DNA of 64,000 nt from GCA-2725625 sp964574215 (lineage in GTDB: Bacteria; Pseudomonadota; Alphaproteobacteria; Rhodospirillales; UBA2165). Under the pieces are notes generated by a model. The model ran no database searches. It saw only the letters and a list, made by a program, of their open reading frames with translations, and had not been told where the DNA came from. How positions within the stretch are numbered: position 1 is the stretch's first letter; each line of letters starts with the position of its first letter. This document shows, one piece after another, positions 17,714 to 26,863 of this stretch. The stretch lies in NCBI GenBank assembly GCA_964574215.1, contig CAZNLR010000023.1, positions 1 to 64,000 of the forward strand, read 5' to 3'. The position numbers and the translations under genes were made by a program.

Positions 17714-17848
17714 CTATGCGGACAGGCGCTTGCGACCCTTGGCGCGGCGTTTGGCCAATATACGGCGGCCATTGGCAGTCGCCATGCGCGAGCGGAAGCC
17801 ATGACGGCGTTTACGCACGAGGTTGCTCGGTTGGAATGTACGTTTCAC
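17714..17848 (-). CDS. rpmH: Ribosomal protein L34 (GTG start)
   Basis: A 44-aa basic protein of the large subunit, whose family is normally 44-46 aa. The frame runs from GTG at 17848 to TAG at 17714, starting KRTFQPSNLVRKRRHGFRSR after the initiator and ending RRAKGRKRLSA, a full-length match in pattern. GGAG lies seven bases before the GTG. It heads the operon rpmH-rnpA-yidD-yidC-engB-argB, with only 16 bp to the proposed rnpA start. Confidence 0.96.
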   Translation of the reverse strand: MKRTFQPSNLVRKRRHGFRSRMATANGRRILAKRRAKGRKRLSA

Positions 17849-17953
17849 TGAATTTCTCCGAAATTTTCCGGCGTTAATTAGCGCCCGGGATTAACGCAGG
17901 CCCGGTGTATACGGTTTTGCGCCTGCCAAGTCAACGCCGGACAGCCAATTTAT

Positions 17954-17970
17954 TGTGATTCTATATCACG
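17954..17970. promoter_or_regulatory. CRP-like palindrome upstream of the TVP38-type gene
   Basis: TGTGA-TTCTATA-TCACG, extended by flanking AT/AT to a longer dyad, lies 112 bp before the TVP38-like gene start and about 105 bp before rpmH. It resembles a CRP box (TGTGA-N6-TCACA) with one extra spacer base. A near-identical core occurs at 63668. No direct evidence for the binding protein. Confidence 0.45.
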
Positions 17971-18081
17971 CAATGGTGACTAGCCGGTGAGCCGAAAATT
18001 TCATTACATACAGCAGCAAGCGATTTACTTACGGGATTTATGTGGCACACTGAATAACCAGGACCAATCGATATAAATCAG

Positions 18082-18876
18082 ATGAACGACGCCCCCTCTC
18101 ATATCAGCAGCGACCCGGCCCCAGTGTCTCTTTCCGGCGAAGTGGCGCAAGATCAGGCTGAGCCTGAATCCGGGTCGCCAAAAAAAACCGGGCCATGGCG
18201 GCTGTTGCCCGTTCTTGTGTTGGCGGTTGGTTTGGGTGCGGCGTTTACCTTGGACCTTCATCACTATATGGGTTTCGAAAGTCTCAGCGAGAATCGCAAC
18301 GCTATTCTGGAATGGAAGCAAAACAATTATTCATTGTCGATTGCGGTATTTATCGTCGCCTATGGGATTGCCACGGCCATCAGCCTGCCGGGCGCCATTT
18401 GGATGACCCTGGCCGGCGGGTTTATGTTCGGAACCGTTAAGGGCGGCTTTCTGGTATTGGTAGCTGCGACCTTGGGCGCAACCGTCATATTTCTGGCCGC
18501 CCGCTACGCCTTCGCCGATTATTTTCACGCCAAATGCGGTTCAGCCATCCACAAGTTTGAAGCCGGATTCCGCGAAAACGCTTTTTCCTATTTACTGGTT
18601 TTGCGTTTGGTGCCGCTGTTTCCGTTCTGGCTGGTCAATTTGGTGCCGGCTTTCCTGGGCGTCTCCACACCCGTCTACGTCATCAGCACGTTACTGGGAA
18701 TCATGCCGGGTACGTTCGTTTACGCCAGCCTGGGCAACGGTCTGGGCATGATCGTGGACAAGGGCGGCATGCCGGATATGGCCATCATCTGGAGCCCGCA
18801 AATACTATTGCCGTTGTTGGGACTGTCCTTTTTGGCAATGATCCCTGTACTATACCGAAAATTTACCAAAGAATGA
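18082..18876 (+). CDS. TVP38/TMEM64-family (VTT domain) inner-membrane protein
   Basis: 264 aa. After a hydrophilic, Pro/Glu-rich N-terminus (about 1-36) comes one membrane segment, then a VTT (DedA-superfamily) domain with GIATAISLPGAIWMTLAGG and FRENAFSYLLVLRLVPLFPF (the RLVPLFPFWLVN motif), followed by YVISTLLGIMPGTFVYASLG. DedA-like proteins help lipid scrambling or transport across the membrane; the substrate here is unknown. A MerA-like flavoprotein gene follows 60 bp downstream, a pairing I recall from many alphaproteobacteria, suggesting a shared role. Confidence 0.85.
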   Translation: MNDAPSHISSDPAPVSLSGEVAQDQAEPESGSPKKTGPWRLLPVLVLAVGLGAAFTLDLHHYMGFESLSENRNAILEWKQNNYSLSIAVFIVAYGIATAISLPGAIWMTLAGGFMFGTVKGGFLVLVAATLGATVIFLAARYAFADYFHAKCGSAIHKFEAGFRENAFSYLLVLRLVPLFPFWLVNLVPAFLGVSTPVYVISTLLGIMPGTFVYASLGNGLGMIVDKGGMPDMAIIWSPQILLPLLGLSFLAMIPVLYRKFTKE

Positions 18877-18936
18877 TTTCAGTGATTCTCTCGTAATTTC
18901 ACAAACAAATTAAATTTAACCGGGAAGCCGGACCCT

Positions 18937-20361
18937 ATGACCGATATCATTCACACCGACATTTGCATCATCGGCGCCGGTTCGGGCGGCCTGACCGTTG
19001 CCGCGGTGGCCGCGCAGTTGGGGGTCGAAACGGTTCTGATTGAGCGGGACAAAATGGGCGGCGACTGTCTGAACTACGGTTGTGTTCCGTCCAAGGCGCT
19101 GCTGGCTGCCGCCCATGCCGCCGGCACCGCCAGGGCGGCGGACCGTTTCGGAGTCCGGACTGGTCCCATCGAGGTGGTTTCCAAGGGTGTATATAGTCAC
19201 GTCAAAGGCACTATTGCAGAAATCGCGCCTCACGATTCAGTGGAAAGGTTCGAGGGTTTCGGCGTCAATGTTATTTTGGGCGAGGGCCGTTTTACCCGTC
19301 CCCGGGAGGTCGCCGTGGGTGATCAGCGCATCCGGGCGCGCCGGTTCGTTATCGCCACCGGCTCCGGTCCTTTTGTGCCGCCTATACCGGGACTGGACCA
19401 GACGCCCTATCTGACCAACGAAACGATCTTCGACCAGGATCAGGTGCCGAACCATCTGGTGATCGTGGGCGGCGGGCCCATCGGCATTGAAATGGCCCAA
19501 GCTCATCGCCAACTCGGCGCCGAGGTCACGGTTTTGGAAATGTTCACCATGATGCCCGATGACGATCCCCAACTGGTTGATGTCCTCCGCCAGCGGCTGT
19601 TAGCGGAGGGAGTCAGATTACGGGAAGGTGTAAAAGTCGTCGGCGCCGAAGAGGCGGGCGACGGCATTGCGGTGGAGATCGGAGGAGAGGCCGGAACCGA
19701 AAAAATAACCGGATCGCACCTGCTGGTGGCGGCCGGACGTCGCCCCAACCTTAAAACGCTCGGATTGGAATCCGCCGGTATCGACTTCGAGCCCACGGGC
19801 ATAACGGTCGACGCCAGGCTCCGCACCAGCAACAAAAAGGTGTTCGCCATTGGCGACGTCGCCGGCGGTCATCAATTCACCCATATCGCCGGATATCATG
19901 CCGGGATTGTTATCCGCAACGCTCTCTTTCGGCTGCCGGCCAAAGTGAACACGTCGAATTACCCCTGGGTCACCTATACCTCTCCGGAATTGGCTCAGGT
20001 GGGGCTTACGGAAAAGGCGGCCCGGGAAAAATTCGGCGACGTGAAAGTGGTCTCCTGGCCTTTTGCCGAAAACGACCGCGCCGTGGCGGAAGGCGAGACC
20101 GACGGTATGATCAAAGTCATCGCCGACCGGAAAGGCCGCGTGCTCGGCGCCTCAATGGTCGGCCCCCATGCCGGGGAGTTGATCCAGATCTGGGGGTTGG
20201 CAATCAGCGCCAAACTCAAGGTGGGAAAGATCGCCGGCATGATTGCACCCTACCCGAGCCTGGGCGAAATCAGCAAAAGAGCGGCGGGCGAATTCTTTAC
20301 GGACAAACTGTTTAGCGACCGAACCCGGGCAATCGTCAAATTTCTCACTCGTTTTGGCTGA
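18937..20361 (+). CDS. MerA-like pyridine nucleotide-disulfide oxidoreductase
   Basis: 474-aa FAD enzyme. The FAD-binding GAGSGG is at residues 13-18, the redox-active disulfide is in GGDCLNYGCVPSK (Cys44 and Cys49), the NAD(P) site is in VIVGGGPIGIEMAQ, and the second FAD contact is KVFAIGDVAGG. The C-terminal active-site loop reads APYPSLGEISKRAAG, with Tyr where lipoamide dehydrogenases have His. There is no N-terminal HMA domain and no C-terminal Cys pair, so it is not a true mercuric reductase. The physiological disulfide substrate is unknown. It lies between the TVP38-like gene and a histidine kinase. Confidence 0.87.
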   Translation: MTDIIHTDICIIGAGSGGLTVAAVAAQLGVETVLIERDKMGGDCLNYGCVPSKALLAAAHAAGTARAADRFGVRTGPIEVVSKGVYSHVKGTIAEIAPHDSVERFEGFGVNVILGEGRFTRPREVAVGDQRIRARRFVIATGSGPFVPPIPGLDQTPYLTNETIFDQDQVPNHLVIVGGGPIGIEMAQAHRQLGAEVTVLEMFTMMPDDDPQLVDVLRQRLLAEGVRLREGVKVVGAEEAGDGIAVEIGGEAGTEKITGSHLLVAAGRRPNLKTLGLESAGIDFEPTGITVDARLRTSNKKVFAIGDVAGGHQFTHIAGYHAGIVIRNALFRLPAKVNTSNYPWVTYTSPELAQVGLTEKAAREKFGDVKVVSWPFAENDRAVAEGETDGMIKVIADRKGRVLGASMVGPHAGELIQIWGLAISAKLKVGKIAGMIAPYPSLGEISKRAAGEFFTDKLFSDRTRAIVKFLTRFG

Positions 20362-20384
20362 AAATTATTATATAAACTTAGGAT

Positions 20385-21809
20385 ATGGCGGCACCCGAAC
20401 ATCCCAAACAACCGATTTTACGCAGCCTGTCGGCCAGGCTGCTGATCCTGACCCTGGCCTTTGTGATGCTGGGCGAGGTTCTCATTTACGCGCCCAGCGT
20501 TTCCCGATTCCGCAAGGTTTATCTCGAAGAACAAATTGCCGCCGCTCATCTGGCGACATTGGCATTGGAGCAGTCGGTCGGCCGCAGCGTCAGCGACACC
20601 TTGCGCCAGCGTCTGCTCAGCCATACCAATACCTATAACATCGTTCTCCGGCAGCCCGACCGCAGCATCTTCGTGCTCGGAGGCGGCGATCTGCCGCCGG
20701 TCGATTTGACCGTCGATATGCGCAAGCCGATGTTTTTCGGGTGGATCGCCGCCGCCTTCACCACCGTTTTTCAAACCGAAAACAGAATATTGAGGGTGAT
20801 CGGCCGATCGCCGAAGAACGCCAATGTGGTGGTCGAGGTGACCATCGATGAAGAACCCATGCGTTTGTCCATGCTTGATTTCTCCTGGCGGATTCTGGGT
20901 CTGTCCATTGTCATTTCCGTAATTGCCGGCGGCCTGGTATTCCTGTCCCTGCAATGGCTGATGGTGCGGCCCATGGGCCGGATTACGGAAAGTATGACGC
21001 GGTTCCGCGCCAACCCGGAAGATATGAGCGTCGATATCGGGGCCACCAGCAGGGGCGACGAAATCGGTGTGGCCCAGCGTGAGCTATCGACCATGCAACG
21101 GGATCTGCGTCTGGCCCTGCGTCAGAAAGAACGGTTGGCCGCCTTGGGCGCGGCGGTCGCCAAGGTCAATCATGATCTCAGGAATTCACTGGCCACCGCC
21201 ATGCTGGTGTCGGACCGTCTGACCGGCAGTGAGGACCCCGAGGTCAAACGGCTGTTGCCCAAACTGTTCGACGCCATCGATAAAGCGGCCGAACTTTGTT
21301 CACAAACCTTGAATTTCGTACGCGAAGGATCGCCCCTGTTAACGCCCAGCTGCTTCACCCTGTACGATTTGGTGAATGAAGTCGGCCAGGGCATTACGTC
21401 AACTGAAATCGGCCCCAACAGCATCAACTGGGTCAATGGGGTTCACCCTGAAATGCTGCTGGAAGCCGACCGGGAATTGATGTTCCGGGCGGTCAACAAT
21501 CTGGGGCGAAACGCTTTTCAGGCGGGTGCTCGCACGGTCACTGTCAAAGCCAGCGAACGGCACAGCCGGATTTGTATCGAAGTGTCCGACGACGGACCTG
21601 GTCTGGCGGATAAAGCCCGGCAGAACCTGTTTACGCCCTTCGCCAGCACGACCAAAAAAGACGGAACGGGTTTGGGCCTGGTGATTGTGCGGGACCTTAT
21701 GCGCGCCCATGGCGGTGATCTGACCCTCCTTAAATCGGACAGCAACGGCACCACCTTCGGCCTGGACCTGCCGGAGAAAATCAAGGATGACGCGCGGCTC
21801 TGGTACTAG
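20385..21809 (+). CDS. Membrane sensor histidine kinase
   Basis: 474 aa: an N-terminal membrane helix (about 17-36), a periplasmic sensor (37-165), a second helix (about 168-190), HAMP (191-245), a dimerisation/phosphoacceptor helix with His263 in KVNHDLRNSL, and an ATPase domain with an N box (NNLGRNAFQAGA), G1 (DDGPGL) and G2 (GTGLGL). The phosphoacceptor context HDLRN, rather than HELRT, puts it in a smaller kinase group. No response regulator is adjacent. It starts 23 bp after the flavoprotein gene, so it may sense the redox or envelope state linked to that pair. Confidence 0.88.
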   Translation: MAAPEHPKQPILRSLSARLLILTLAFVMLGEVLIYAPSVSRFRKVYLEEQIAAAHLATLALEQSVGRSVSDTLRQRLLSHTNTYNIVLRQPDRSIFVLGGGDLPPVDLTVDMRKPMFFGWIAAAFTTVFQTENRILRVIGRSPKNANVVVEVTIDEEPMRLSMLDFSWRILGLSIVISVIAGGLVFLSLQWLMVRPMGRITESMTRFRANPEDMSVDIGATSRGDEIGVAQRELSTMQRDLRLALRQKERLAALGAAVAKVNHDLRNSLATAMLVSDRLTGSEDPEVKRLLPKLFDAIDKAAELCSQTLNFVREGSPLLTPSCFTLYDLVNEVGQGITSTEIGPNSINWVNGVHPEMLLEADRELMFRAVNNLGRNAFQAGARTVTVKASERHSRICIEVSDDGPGLADKARQNLFTPFASTTKKDGTGLGLVIVRDLMRAHGGDLTLLKSDSNGTTFGLDLPEKIKDDARLWY

Positions 21810-21860
21810 AAGTAACAGATAGCATTTTTTGCCGATTATCTTCCAAGGCGTCCATTTACC

Positions 21861-22331
21861 TTACTCATACAAATATTTTCTCAAAGCGGTTTGAATTCCT
21901 TGTAAATTTTCGCTGCCTATTTTCGAGGCTATTTCCTCTTCGACGGTGGCGACGGCGACTCGGATATCCTTAACCAGTCGCCGGCCTTTTGCCGTGAAGA
22001 CGATTGCTTTGGCCCGGCCGTCGGATTTGTCCGCCTTTCGCCCGACGAGTCCTTTGTTTTCGCATTGTAAAACCAAATTGCTCATTGACTGCTTGGTTAT
22101 CGAGGCGCGCCGGGCGAGGTCCGTTATTCTTGTTCCTTTAAAGTCGAGGTTGCGAACAACCGTTAAGTGGGTGGTCCGAATATCCTCGTACCCCTGCAAC
22201 TCGATAAGCTCAATTATTCGTTTCTCGAAACGTCGAGCCGCATCGAACAAAAATCGGCCCATATTCTCGTGCCGGGAATCCTCTGTTACACCCTCCACTT
22301 CCGGGAGGCTTTTGATTTTAATTTTCGACAA
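21861..22331 (-). CDS. MarR-family transcriptional regulator
   Basis: 156 aa. The winged helix-turn-helix shows LTVVRNLDFKGTRITDLARR, SITKQSMSNLVLQCENKGLV as recognition helix, and the wing KADKSDGRAKAIVFTAKG. Flanking helices form the dimer interface. It is divergent from the acyl-CoA dehydrogenase/decarboxylase-like pair across 208 bp, so it probably controls those genes in response to an aromatic or aryl-CoA ligand (inference from family habits). Confidence 0.88.
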   Translation of the reverse strand: MSKIKIKSLPEVEGVTEDSRHENMGRFLFDAARRFEKRIIELIELQGYEDIRTTHLTVVRNLDFKGTRITDLARRASITKQSMSNLVLQCENKGLVGRKADKSDGRAKAIVFTAKGRRLVKDIRVAVATVEEEIASKIGSENLQGIQTALRKYLYE

Positions 22332-22539
22332 CGCTGTTTTCTCCGTTTTCGGGTCAGTATCGAACTTTGCCTAAATTGAAAATTAGTTGACACGATCTCC
22401 CCAGGCAACGTACAAACTATTTAGACAGGTTAACTGACTATTTTAGAAGTTTTAGACATTATGTCCAGATTGGATTGAACGACCGCCTTTCTTAGCTATA
22501 GGCCGGTAGGGAGGGCGCAAATAGGGGAGGACTAAGGAA

Positions 22540-23787
22540 ATGGAATCTCAAACCTTTGGTATGCCGGAAGAGCTGATCCTGATGCGGCAAACCTGCCGCG
22601 AATTCGTCGATGACGTAATCCATCCTTTCGTACGCGGTAATCCGGAGCGTGAGTGGCTGTTCGATCCCGACGCGCGGTTCCCGCTGGAACTGTTGGAGGC
22701 GGCCGATAAAATCGGCCTGCGCACCATCGGCGTTCCCGAGAAATTCGGCGGCGTCATGCTCGATCCTGAATTCGAGGCCCAGACTCTTGCTATCATTTCC
22801 GAGGAGATGGGGCGGGGCGATTCTGGTTTCGCCGATAAATTGGCCCAAAACTGGAAGATATCGCGGCTTCTCAGATTAACGGCGCCCGAACATCTGCAGG
22901 AGACTTGGTTTCCCCGTTTGGTCGAGGACCCGTCTTTCCTGCTCGCCCACGCCCTCACCGAACCGCGCGGCGCTTCGGACCGCTGGCTGCCCTATAATGC
23001 GCCCACCGCCAACATGGACACCAAGGCGGTTTTCGAGAACGGCCAATGGGTGCTGAACGGCCGCAAACACTTCATCAGCAACGGCTACGACGCCAAGCTG
23101 TTTGTCGTTTATGCCAACACCAACCCGGAGGTCGGTATTATCGATGGTTCCAGCAGTTTCCTGGTGCCCCGTGAAACGCCGGGTCTGACCGTAGCGCGCT
23201 GCAACGAAACCATGGGCGGACGTTACATGAATAACGGCGAGATCGCATTCGACGACTGCCGCGTACCGGAGGATCACCTCCTGATCAAGGACACGGCGCT
23301 GCAAAAAAAGACCGGCGCTTACTCCAACCCCGGCAGAATCATCCAGGCGGCTAAGAATCTGGGCGTCGGCGTCGCCGCCTTTGACGACACGGCGGCCTAT
23401 GTTCAGGAGTATGTGCAGGGCGGGCGGCCGCTCATCCAACACCAGGCCGTCGCCGTGCGCCTAGCCGATATGGCCATCAAATTGGAGGCGGTGCGCTGTT
23501 TCCTGCGGCAGACGGCCCTGGCCTTGGACGCCGGTGTCCCTGAAGCCGGTCAAATGATCACCATGCTCAAGGTGCACGCCTCGGAAGAGGTTCTCAAAGT
23601 CTGCCAGCAGGCCATGGAACTGCACGGCGGCGCCGGCACCATGCTGGAAATGGGTATCGAAAAGCATTTCCGGGACGCCGCCATGTTTCCCCACATGGAC
23701 GGCACCGTCGATATTTCCAGCTTCAAGATCATCAAGTCCATGTTCCCCGATACCGCCGGCGGCTATGCTGGACCGGAATCAAATTAG
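22540..23787 (+). CDS. Acyl-CoA dehydrogenase family flavoprotein
   Basis: 415 aa, standard length. It has an N-terminal helical domain, a substrate/FAD contact region (ALTEPRGASD where most have TEPxAGSD), a beta domain with LNGRKHFISNGYDAKLFVVY, and a C-terminal domain with MELHGGAGTMLEMGIEKHFRD and the FAD/dimer stretch. It oxidises an acyl-CoA alpha-beta bond; the substrate is unknown. GGAGG precedes the ATG by nine bases. It is divergent from MarR and followed 24 bp later by the decarboxylase-like amidohydrolase, implying a short catabolic operon. Confidence 0.87.
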   Translation: MESQTFGMPEELILMRQTCREFVDDVIHPFVRGNPEREWLFDPDARFPLELLEAADKIGLRTIGVPEKFGGVMLDPEFEAQTLAIISEEMGRGDSGFADKLAQNWKISRLLRLTAPEHLQETWFPRLVEDPSFLLAHALTEPRGASDRWLPYNAPTANMDTKAVFENGQWVLNGRKHFISNGYDAKLFVVYANTNPEVGIIDGSSSFLVPRETPGLTVARCNETMGGRYMNNGEIAFDDCRVPEDHLLIKDTALQKKTGAYSNPGRIIQAAKNLGVGVAAFDDTAAYVQEYVQGGRPLIQHQAVAVRLADMAIKLEAVRCFLRQTALALDAGVPEAGQMITMLKVHASEEVLKVCQQAMELHGGAGTMLEMGIEKHFRDAAMFPHMDGTVDISSFKIIKSMFPDTAGGYAGPESN

Positions 23788-23811
23788 ATTTGACGCGAAA
23801 GGATAAGCCTC

Positions 23812-24792
23812 ATGCAGGGAAAAATAGCCCTCGAAGAACACTTCGCCATGGAAGATACGCTGTCGGATTTGGAAAGCCGTTTGAGCGATACGGGGGATTG
23901 GTCGGACACGCGCCGCCGCCTGTTGGACATTCAGGATTTGCGGCTGCAAGAAATGGACAAAAACGGCATCGAGATGGTTATTCTGTCCCATACGGCGCCG
24001 GGTATTCAGGAGCTCCTCGATACCGGGGAGGCCATCGAATTGTCACAGCGGGCCAACGATTTACTGGCCGAGGAAATATCCCTCCACCCCGACCGGTTCG
24101 CCGGATTCGCCGCCTTGCCCATGCAAGACCCGGAGGCAGCGATCACCGAATTAACCAGATGTATCAAGGATTTGGGATTCAAGGGGACGATGGTGAACGG
24201 TTTCACCCAAAAGGACGTGCCCGATTCGGCGATCTTCTATGATATTCCCGAGTACCGCCCTTTCTGGGCCGCCCTTGCCGAGTTCGACCTTCCTTTTTAT
24301 ATGCATCCGCGCACAACCATCGCCAGCCGGTCACAGCACTACGACGGCCATCCCTGGCTGTTCAGTTCCGCCTGGGGATTTTCGGTGGAAGCATCGATCC
24401 ATTCTTTGCGTTTAATCGGTTCGGGCCTGTTCGATGATTTCCCCAAACTGCAAATCATCCTGGGCCATTTAGGCGAACGTATTCCCTTCGACATGTGGCG
24501 TTTGGATCACCGCATCGAAAGACAGCCGTGCGGCTATTCGCTGCCCCAGCCGATGAGTTACTACCTCCGCAATAATTTTCATCTGACCACCAGCGGTAAT
24601 TTCTATGAGCCGGTTTTTAGTTTCACCATCGGCGAGATGGGCGTCGACCGAATTATGTTTTCCGTCGATTATCCCTATGAAGACATGACCGAAGGGGCGG
24701 AATGGTTCGACCAAATGGAAATGACCGAAGAAACACGCCTGAAAGTCGGTCGCACCAACGCCATTGAATTGTTCAAGCTGGACCTGGCCTGA
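23812..24792 (+). CDS. Amidohydrolase-2 family decarboxylase, gamma-resorcylate/2,3-dihydroxybenzoate type
   Basis: 326 aa, the length of non-oxidative aromatic acid decarboxylases. The start MQGKIALEEHF closely follows that of gamma-resorcylate decarboxylase. Expected metal ligands are present: Glu8 and His10 (EEH), His165 (FYMHPR) and Asp286 (FSVDYPYE), with the catalytic His219 in ILGHLGE. Family landmarks include RLLDIQDLRLQEMDKNGIE and NFHLTTSGNF. These enzymes decarboxylate hydroxybenzoates reversibly via a divalent metal; the true substrate is not shown. It ends exactly where the opposing ggt gene ends (no spacer). Confidence 0.85.
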   Translation: MQGKIALEEHFAMEDTLSDLESRLSDTGDWSDTRRRLLDIQDLRLQEMDKNGIEMVILSHTAPGIQELLDTGEAIELSQRANDLLAEEISLHPDRFAGFAALPMQDPEAAITELTRCIKDLGFKGTMVNGFTQKDVPDSAIFYDIPEYRPFWAALAEFDLPFYMHPRTTIASRSQHYDGHPWLFSSAWGFSVEASIHSLRLIGSGLFDDFPKLQIILGHLGERIPFDMWRLDHRIERQPCGYSLPQPMSYYLRNNFHLTTSGNFYEPVFSFTIGEMGVDRIMFSVDYPYEDMTEGAEWFDQMEMTEETRLKVGRTNAIELFKLDLA

Positions 24793-26604
24793 TCAATCGC
24801 CGATGGCGACGCCTTCCCGCCTGGGATCGGCGCCGCCGGTCAGGGATCCGTCACTGCCGATGCCAATGCCGTGCAAGCCGCTGGTTAAGTCCGTTATCCG
24901 CACCTGATGCCCTTTGTCCTCCAAGGACCCTTGGAGGGCGGCCAGAGGAGAGCCCTTTTCCAGGTCGGTTGCGCCGTTGCGGTTGACGAAGTGGGGCAAG
25001 TCGATGGCCGCCTGAATATTCATTTGCCAATCCAGGGTGGCGATCAGGGTCTTGGCGACATAGCCGATAATCCTCGAGCCGCCGGGCGAGCCCACCGCCA
25101 GCACCAATTTGCCGCTGCCGTCGGTCACCAGGAAGGGACTCATGGACGACCGGGGCCGCTTGCCCGCCTGGACGCTGTTGGCAATGGCCTTGCCCTTGAC
25201 GATGGGCAGGAACGAGAAATCGGTCAGCTGGTTGTTGAGCAAAAATCCCCGCACCATAAGGCGTGAGCCGAAAACGTTTTCTATGCTGGACGTCATGGAC
25301 ACCGCGTTACCGTTGCCATCGACAATGCTGATATGGGATGTGGATAGGCCTTCATGGCTATCGGCGGGGCCGTATTTGAGAGCCGTCTTGCCCATCGGAT
25401 TACCCGGTGCCGCCTTTCCCATACTTTTGGCCGCCGAAATTTGCTTCGCTCGCCGGGACAGATAGCCGGGATCGATCAGCCGGTTGGTGGGCACATTGAC
25501 GAAATCCCCATCGGCCAAATAGGTGTTGCGGTCGGCGAAGGCCAGCCGGCTGGCTTCGGCAATTAAGTGGATGGCGTCGGCGCCGCCCGGTTCCAACTTG
25601 GCCAGATCAACGCCGTGCAAGAGACCCAGAATCTGCAATGTGGTCACGCCGCCGGAGGTGGGTGGCGGCATGCCGCAAACCAGCCATTTACGGTAAAACG
25701 AACAGACGGGACTGCGCTTTTTGGCGTCATAATCCCTGAGGTCGGACACCACCATTCGACCCGGATTGATAAGGGAATTTCTTACCGCCCGGACGATCTC
25801 GCGGGCGATCTCGCCGGTATAAAAAGCCCGGGCTCCGCCCTTGGCGATTTTGCGGAAGGTTTCGGCCAGCGGTTTATTGACCAGTCGCGCGCCGACGGCA
25901 AGCGGTTTGCCGTCCTTACCGAAAAACATTTCGATGGTGGTGAAGAATTTGCGAAGATGCCGGTCCTTGGTGATCAGCTTATGCAGGCGGGGGGAAACCT
26001 CGAAACCTTCCTCGGCCAATTTGACGGCCGGATCAAAAAGTTTGGCCCAGGGCAGCTTGCCGTGCTTTTTATGGGCCATTTCCAACATACGCAACAAGCC
26101 GGGTACGCCCACCGACTGCCCGCCGGGAACCACATCGTGGAAATTCCGCTTGCTGCCGTCGGGATTGAGAAACATGTCCGGGGTGGCCCGCTTAGGCGCC
26201 TTTTCGCGCCCGTCATAGGCCTCGATTTCGCGGCTTTTGGCTTCATAGTGCATGAGAAAAGCGCCACCACCGATGCCCGAGGACTGAGGCTCCACCACGT
26301 TCAATACCAATTGGGTGGCGATGGCGGCGTCAACGGCGCTGCCGCCGGCGCGTAAGATATCCAGTCCGGCCTTGGCCGCCAGGGGATTGGCGGCGGCCAC
26401 CATATATTTATCCGCTTTGGCGGCGTTCCGGTTGGAGAAGTTGTGAAAATTACTGGTGGCGGCTTCAGGCTTTGCCCGGGCGTCACCGGACAGCTGCAAT
26501 TCGCCTTCGTGTTGGCAGGCCGTCAGCACGATACCGCAGCACGCAGCCATCAGGACCGGTTTGCAGCGGATTAAAATTCCGCCGAATGGAAACTTTGGGG
26601 CCAT
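24793..26604 (-). CDS. ggt: Gamma-glutamyltransferase, lipoprotein-type
   Basis: 603 aa from the ATG at 26604, chosen because AAGGA lies ten bases upstream; a TTG further out would add six residues. The N-terminus has a lipobox LTAC (Cys30), so it is probably a lipid-anchored periplasmic enzyme. The proenzyme self-cleaves before the nucleophile Thr in STSHISIVDGNGNAVSMT, giving large and small subunits; GFLLNNQLTDFS and VGSPGGSRI are substrate-site motifs. It hydrolyses or transfers gamma-glutamyl groups of glutathione and related compounds. The N-terminal start of the catalytic core is ANPLAAKAGLDILRAGGSAV. Confidence 0.93.
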   Translation of the reverse strand: MAPKFPFGGILIRCKPVLMAACCGIVLTACQHEGELQLSGDARAKPEAATSNFHNFSNRNAAKADKYMVAAANPLAAKAGLDILRAGGSAVDAAIATQLVLNVVEPQSSGIGGGAFLMHYEAKSREIEAYDGREKAPKRATPDMFLNPDGSKRNFHDVVPGGQSVGVPGLLRMLEMAHKKHGKLPWAKLFDPAVKLAEEGFEVSPRLHKLITKDRHLRKFFTTIEMFFGKDGKPLAVGARLVNKPLAETFRKIAKGGARAFYTGEIAREIVRAVRNSLINPGRMVVSDLRDYDAKKRSPVCSFYRKWLVCGMPPPTSGGVTTLQILGLLHGVDLAKLEPGGADAIHLIAEASRLAFADRNTYLADGDFVNVPTNRLIDPGYLSRRAKQISAAKSMGKAAPGNPMGKTALKYGPADSHEGLSTSHISIVDGNGNAVSMTSSIENVFGSRLMVRGFLLNNQLTDFSFLPIVKGKAIANSVQAGKRPRSSMSPFLVTDGSGKLVLAVGSPGGSRIIGYVAKTLIATLDWQMNIQAAIDLPHFVNRNGATDLEKGSPLAALQGSLEDKGHQVRITDLTSGLHGIGIGSDGSLTGGADPRREGVAIGD

Positions 26605-26712
26605 TCTTTTATTGTCCTTCAAAGAGCACTTTTATTTGACTGGATAATGCCCGAGATTACACCCGAGCGCCAAGAGTAATACGTGAAAATAGAGCAAAAA
26701 TTTGTTTTCGAA

Positions 26713-26808
26713 TTCATTTGGGGTCAAATCCTTTGCGGCCAGCCATTCATCTGATGCATAGCAGGTCACCGGGACAGACGGGCGGCGGCACCCTGTTCAT
26801 TTGGGGTC
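26713..26808. repeat. 13-bp direct repeat pair between ggt and panB
   Basis: TTCATTTGGGGTC occurs at 26713-26725 and again at 26796-26808, 83 bp apart, in the divergent intergenic region. Function unknown; the second copy is 55 bp before the panB start. Confidence 0.5.
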
Positions 26809-26863
26809 CTATATGATATGCCAGCGCCTGTTCCGAATGAAATAACCATGGATTTCGTTTGAT

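Noticed and set aside
18937..20361. True mercuric reductase
   Set aside because: No HMA domain, no C-terminal Cys pair and no other mer genes; it belongs to the wider MerA-like flavoprotein group.
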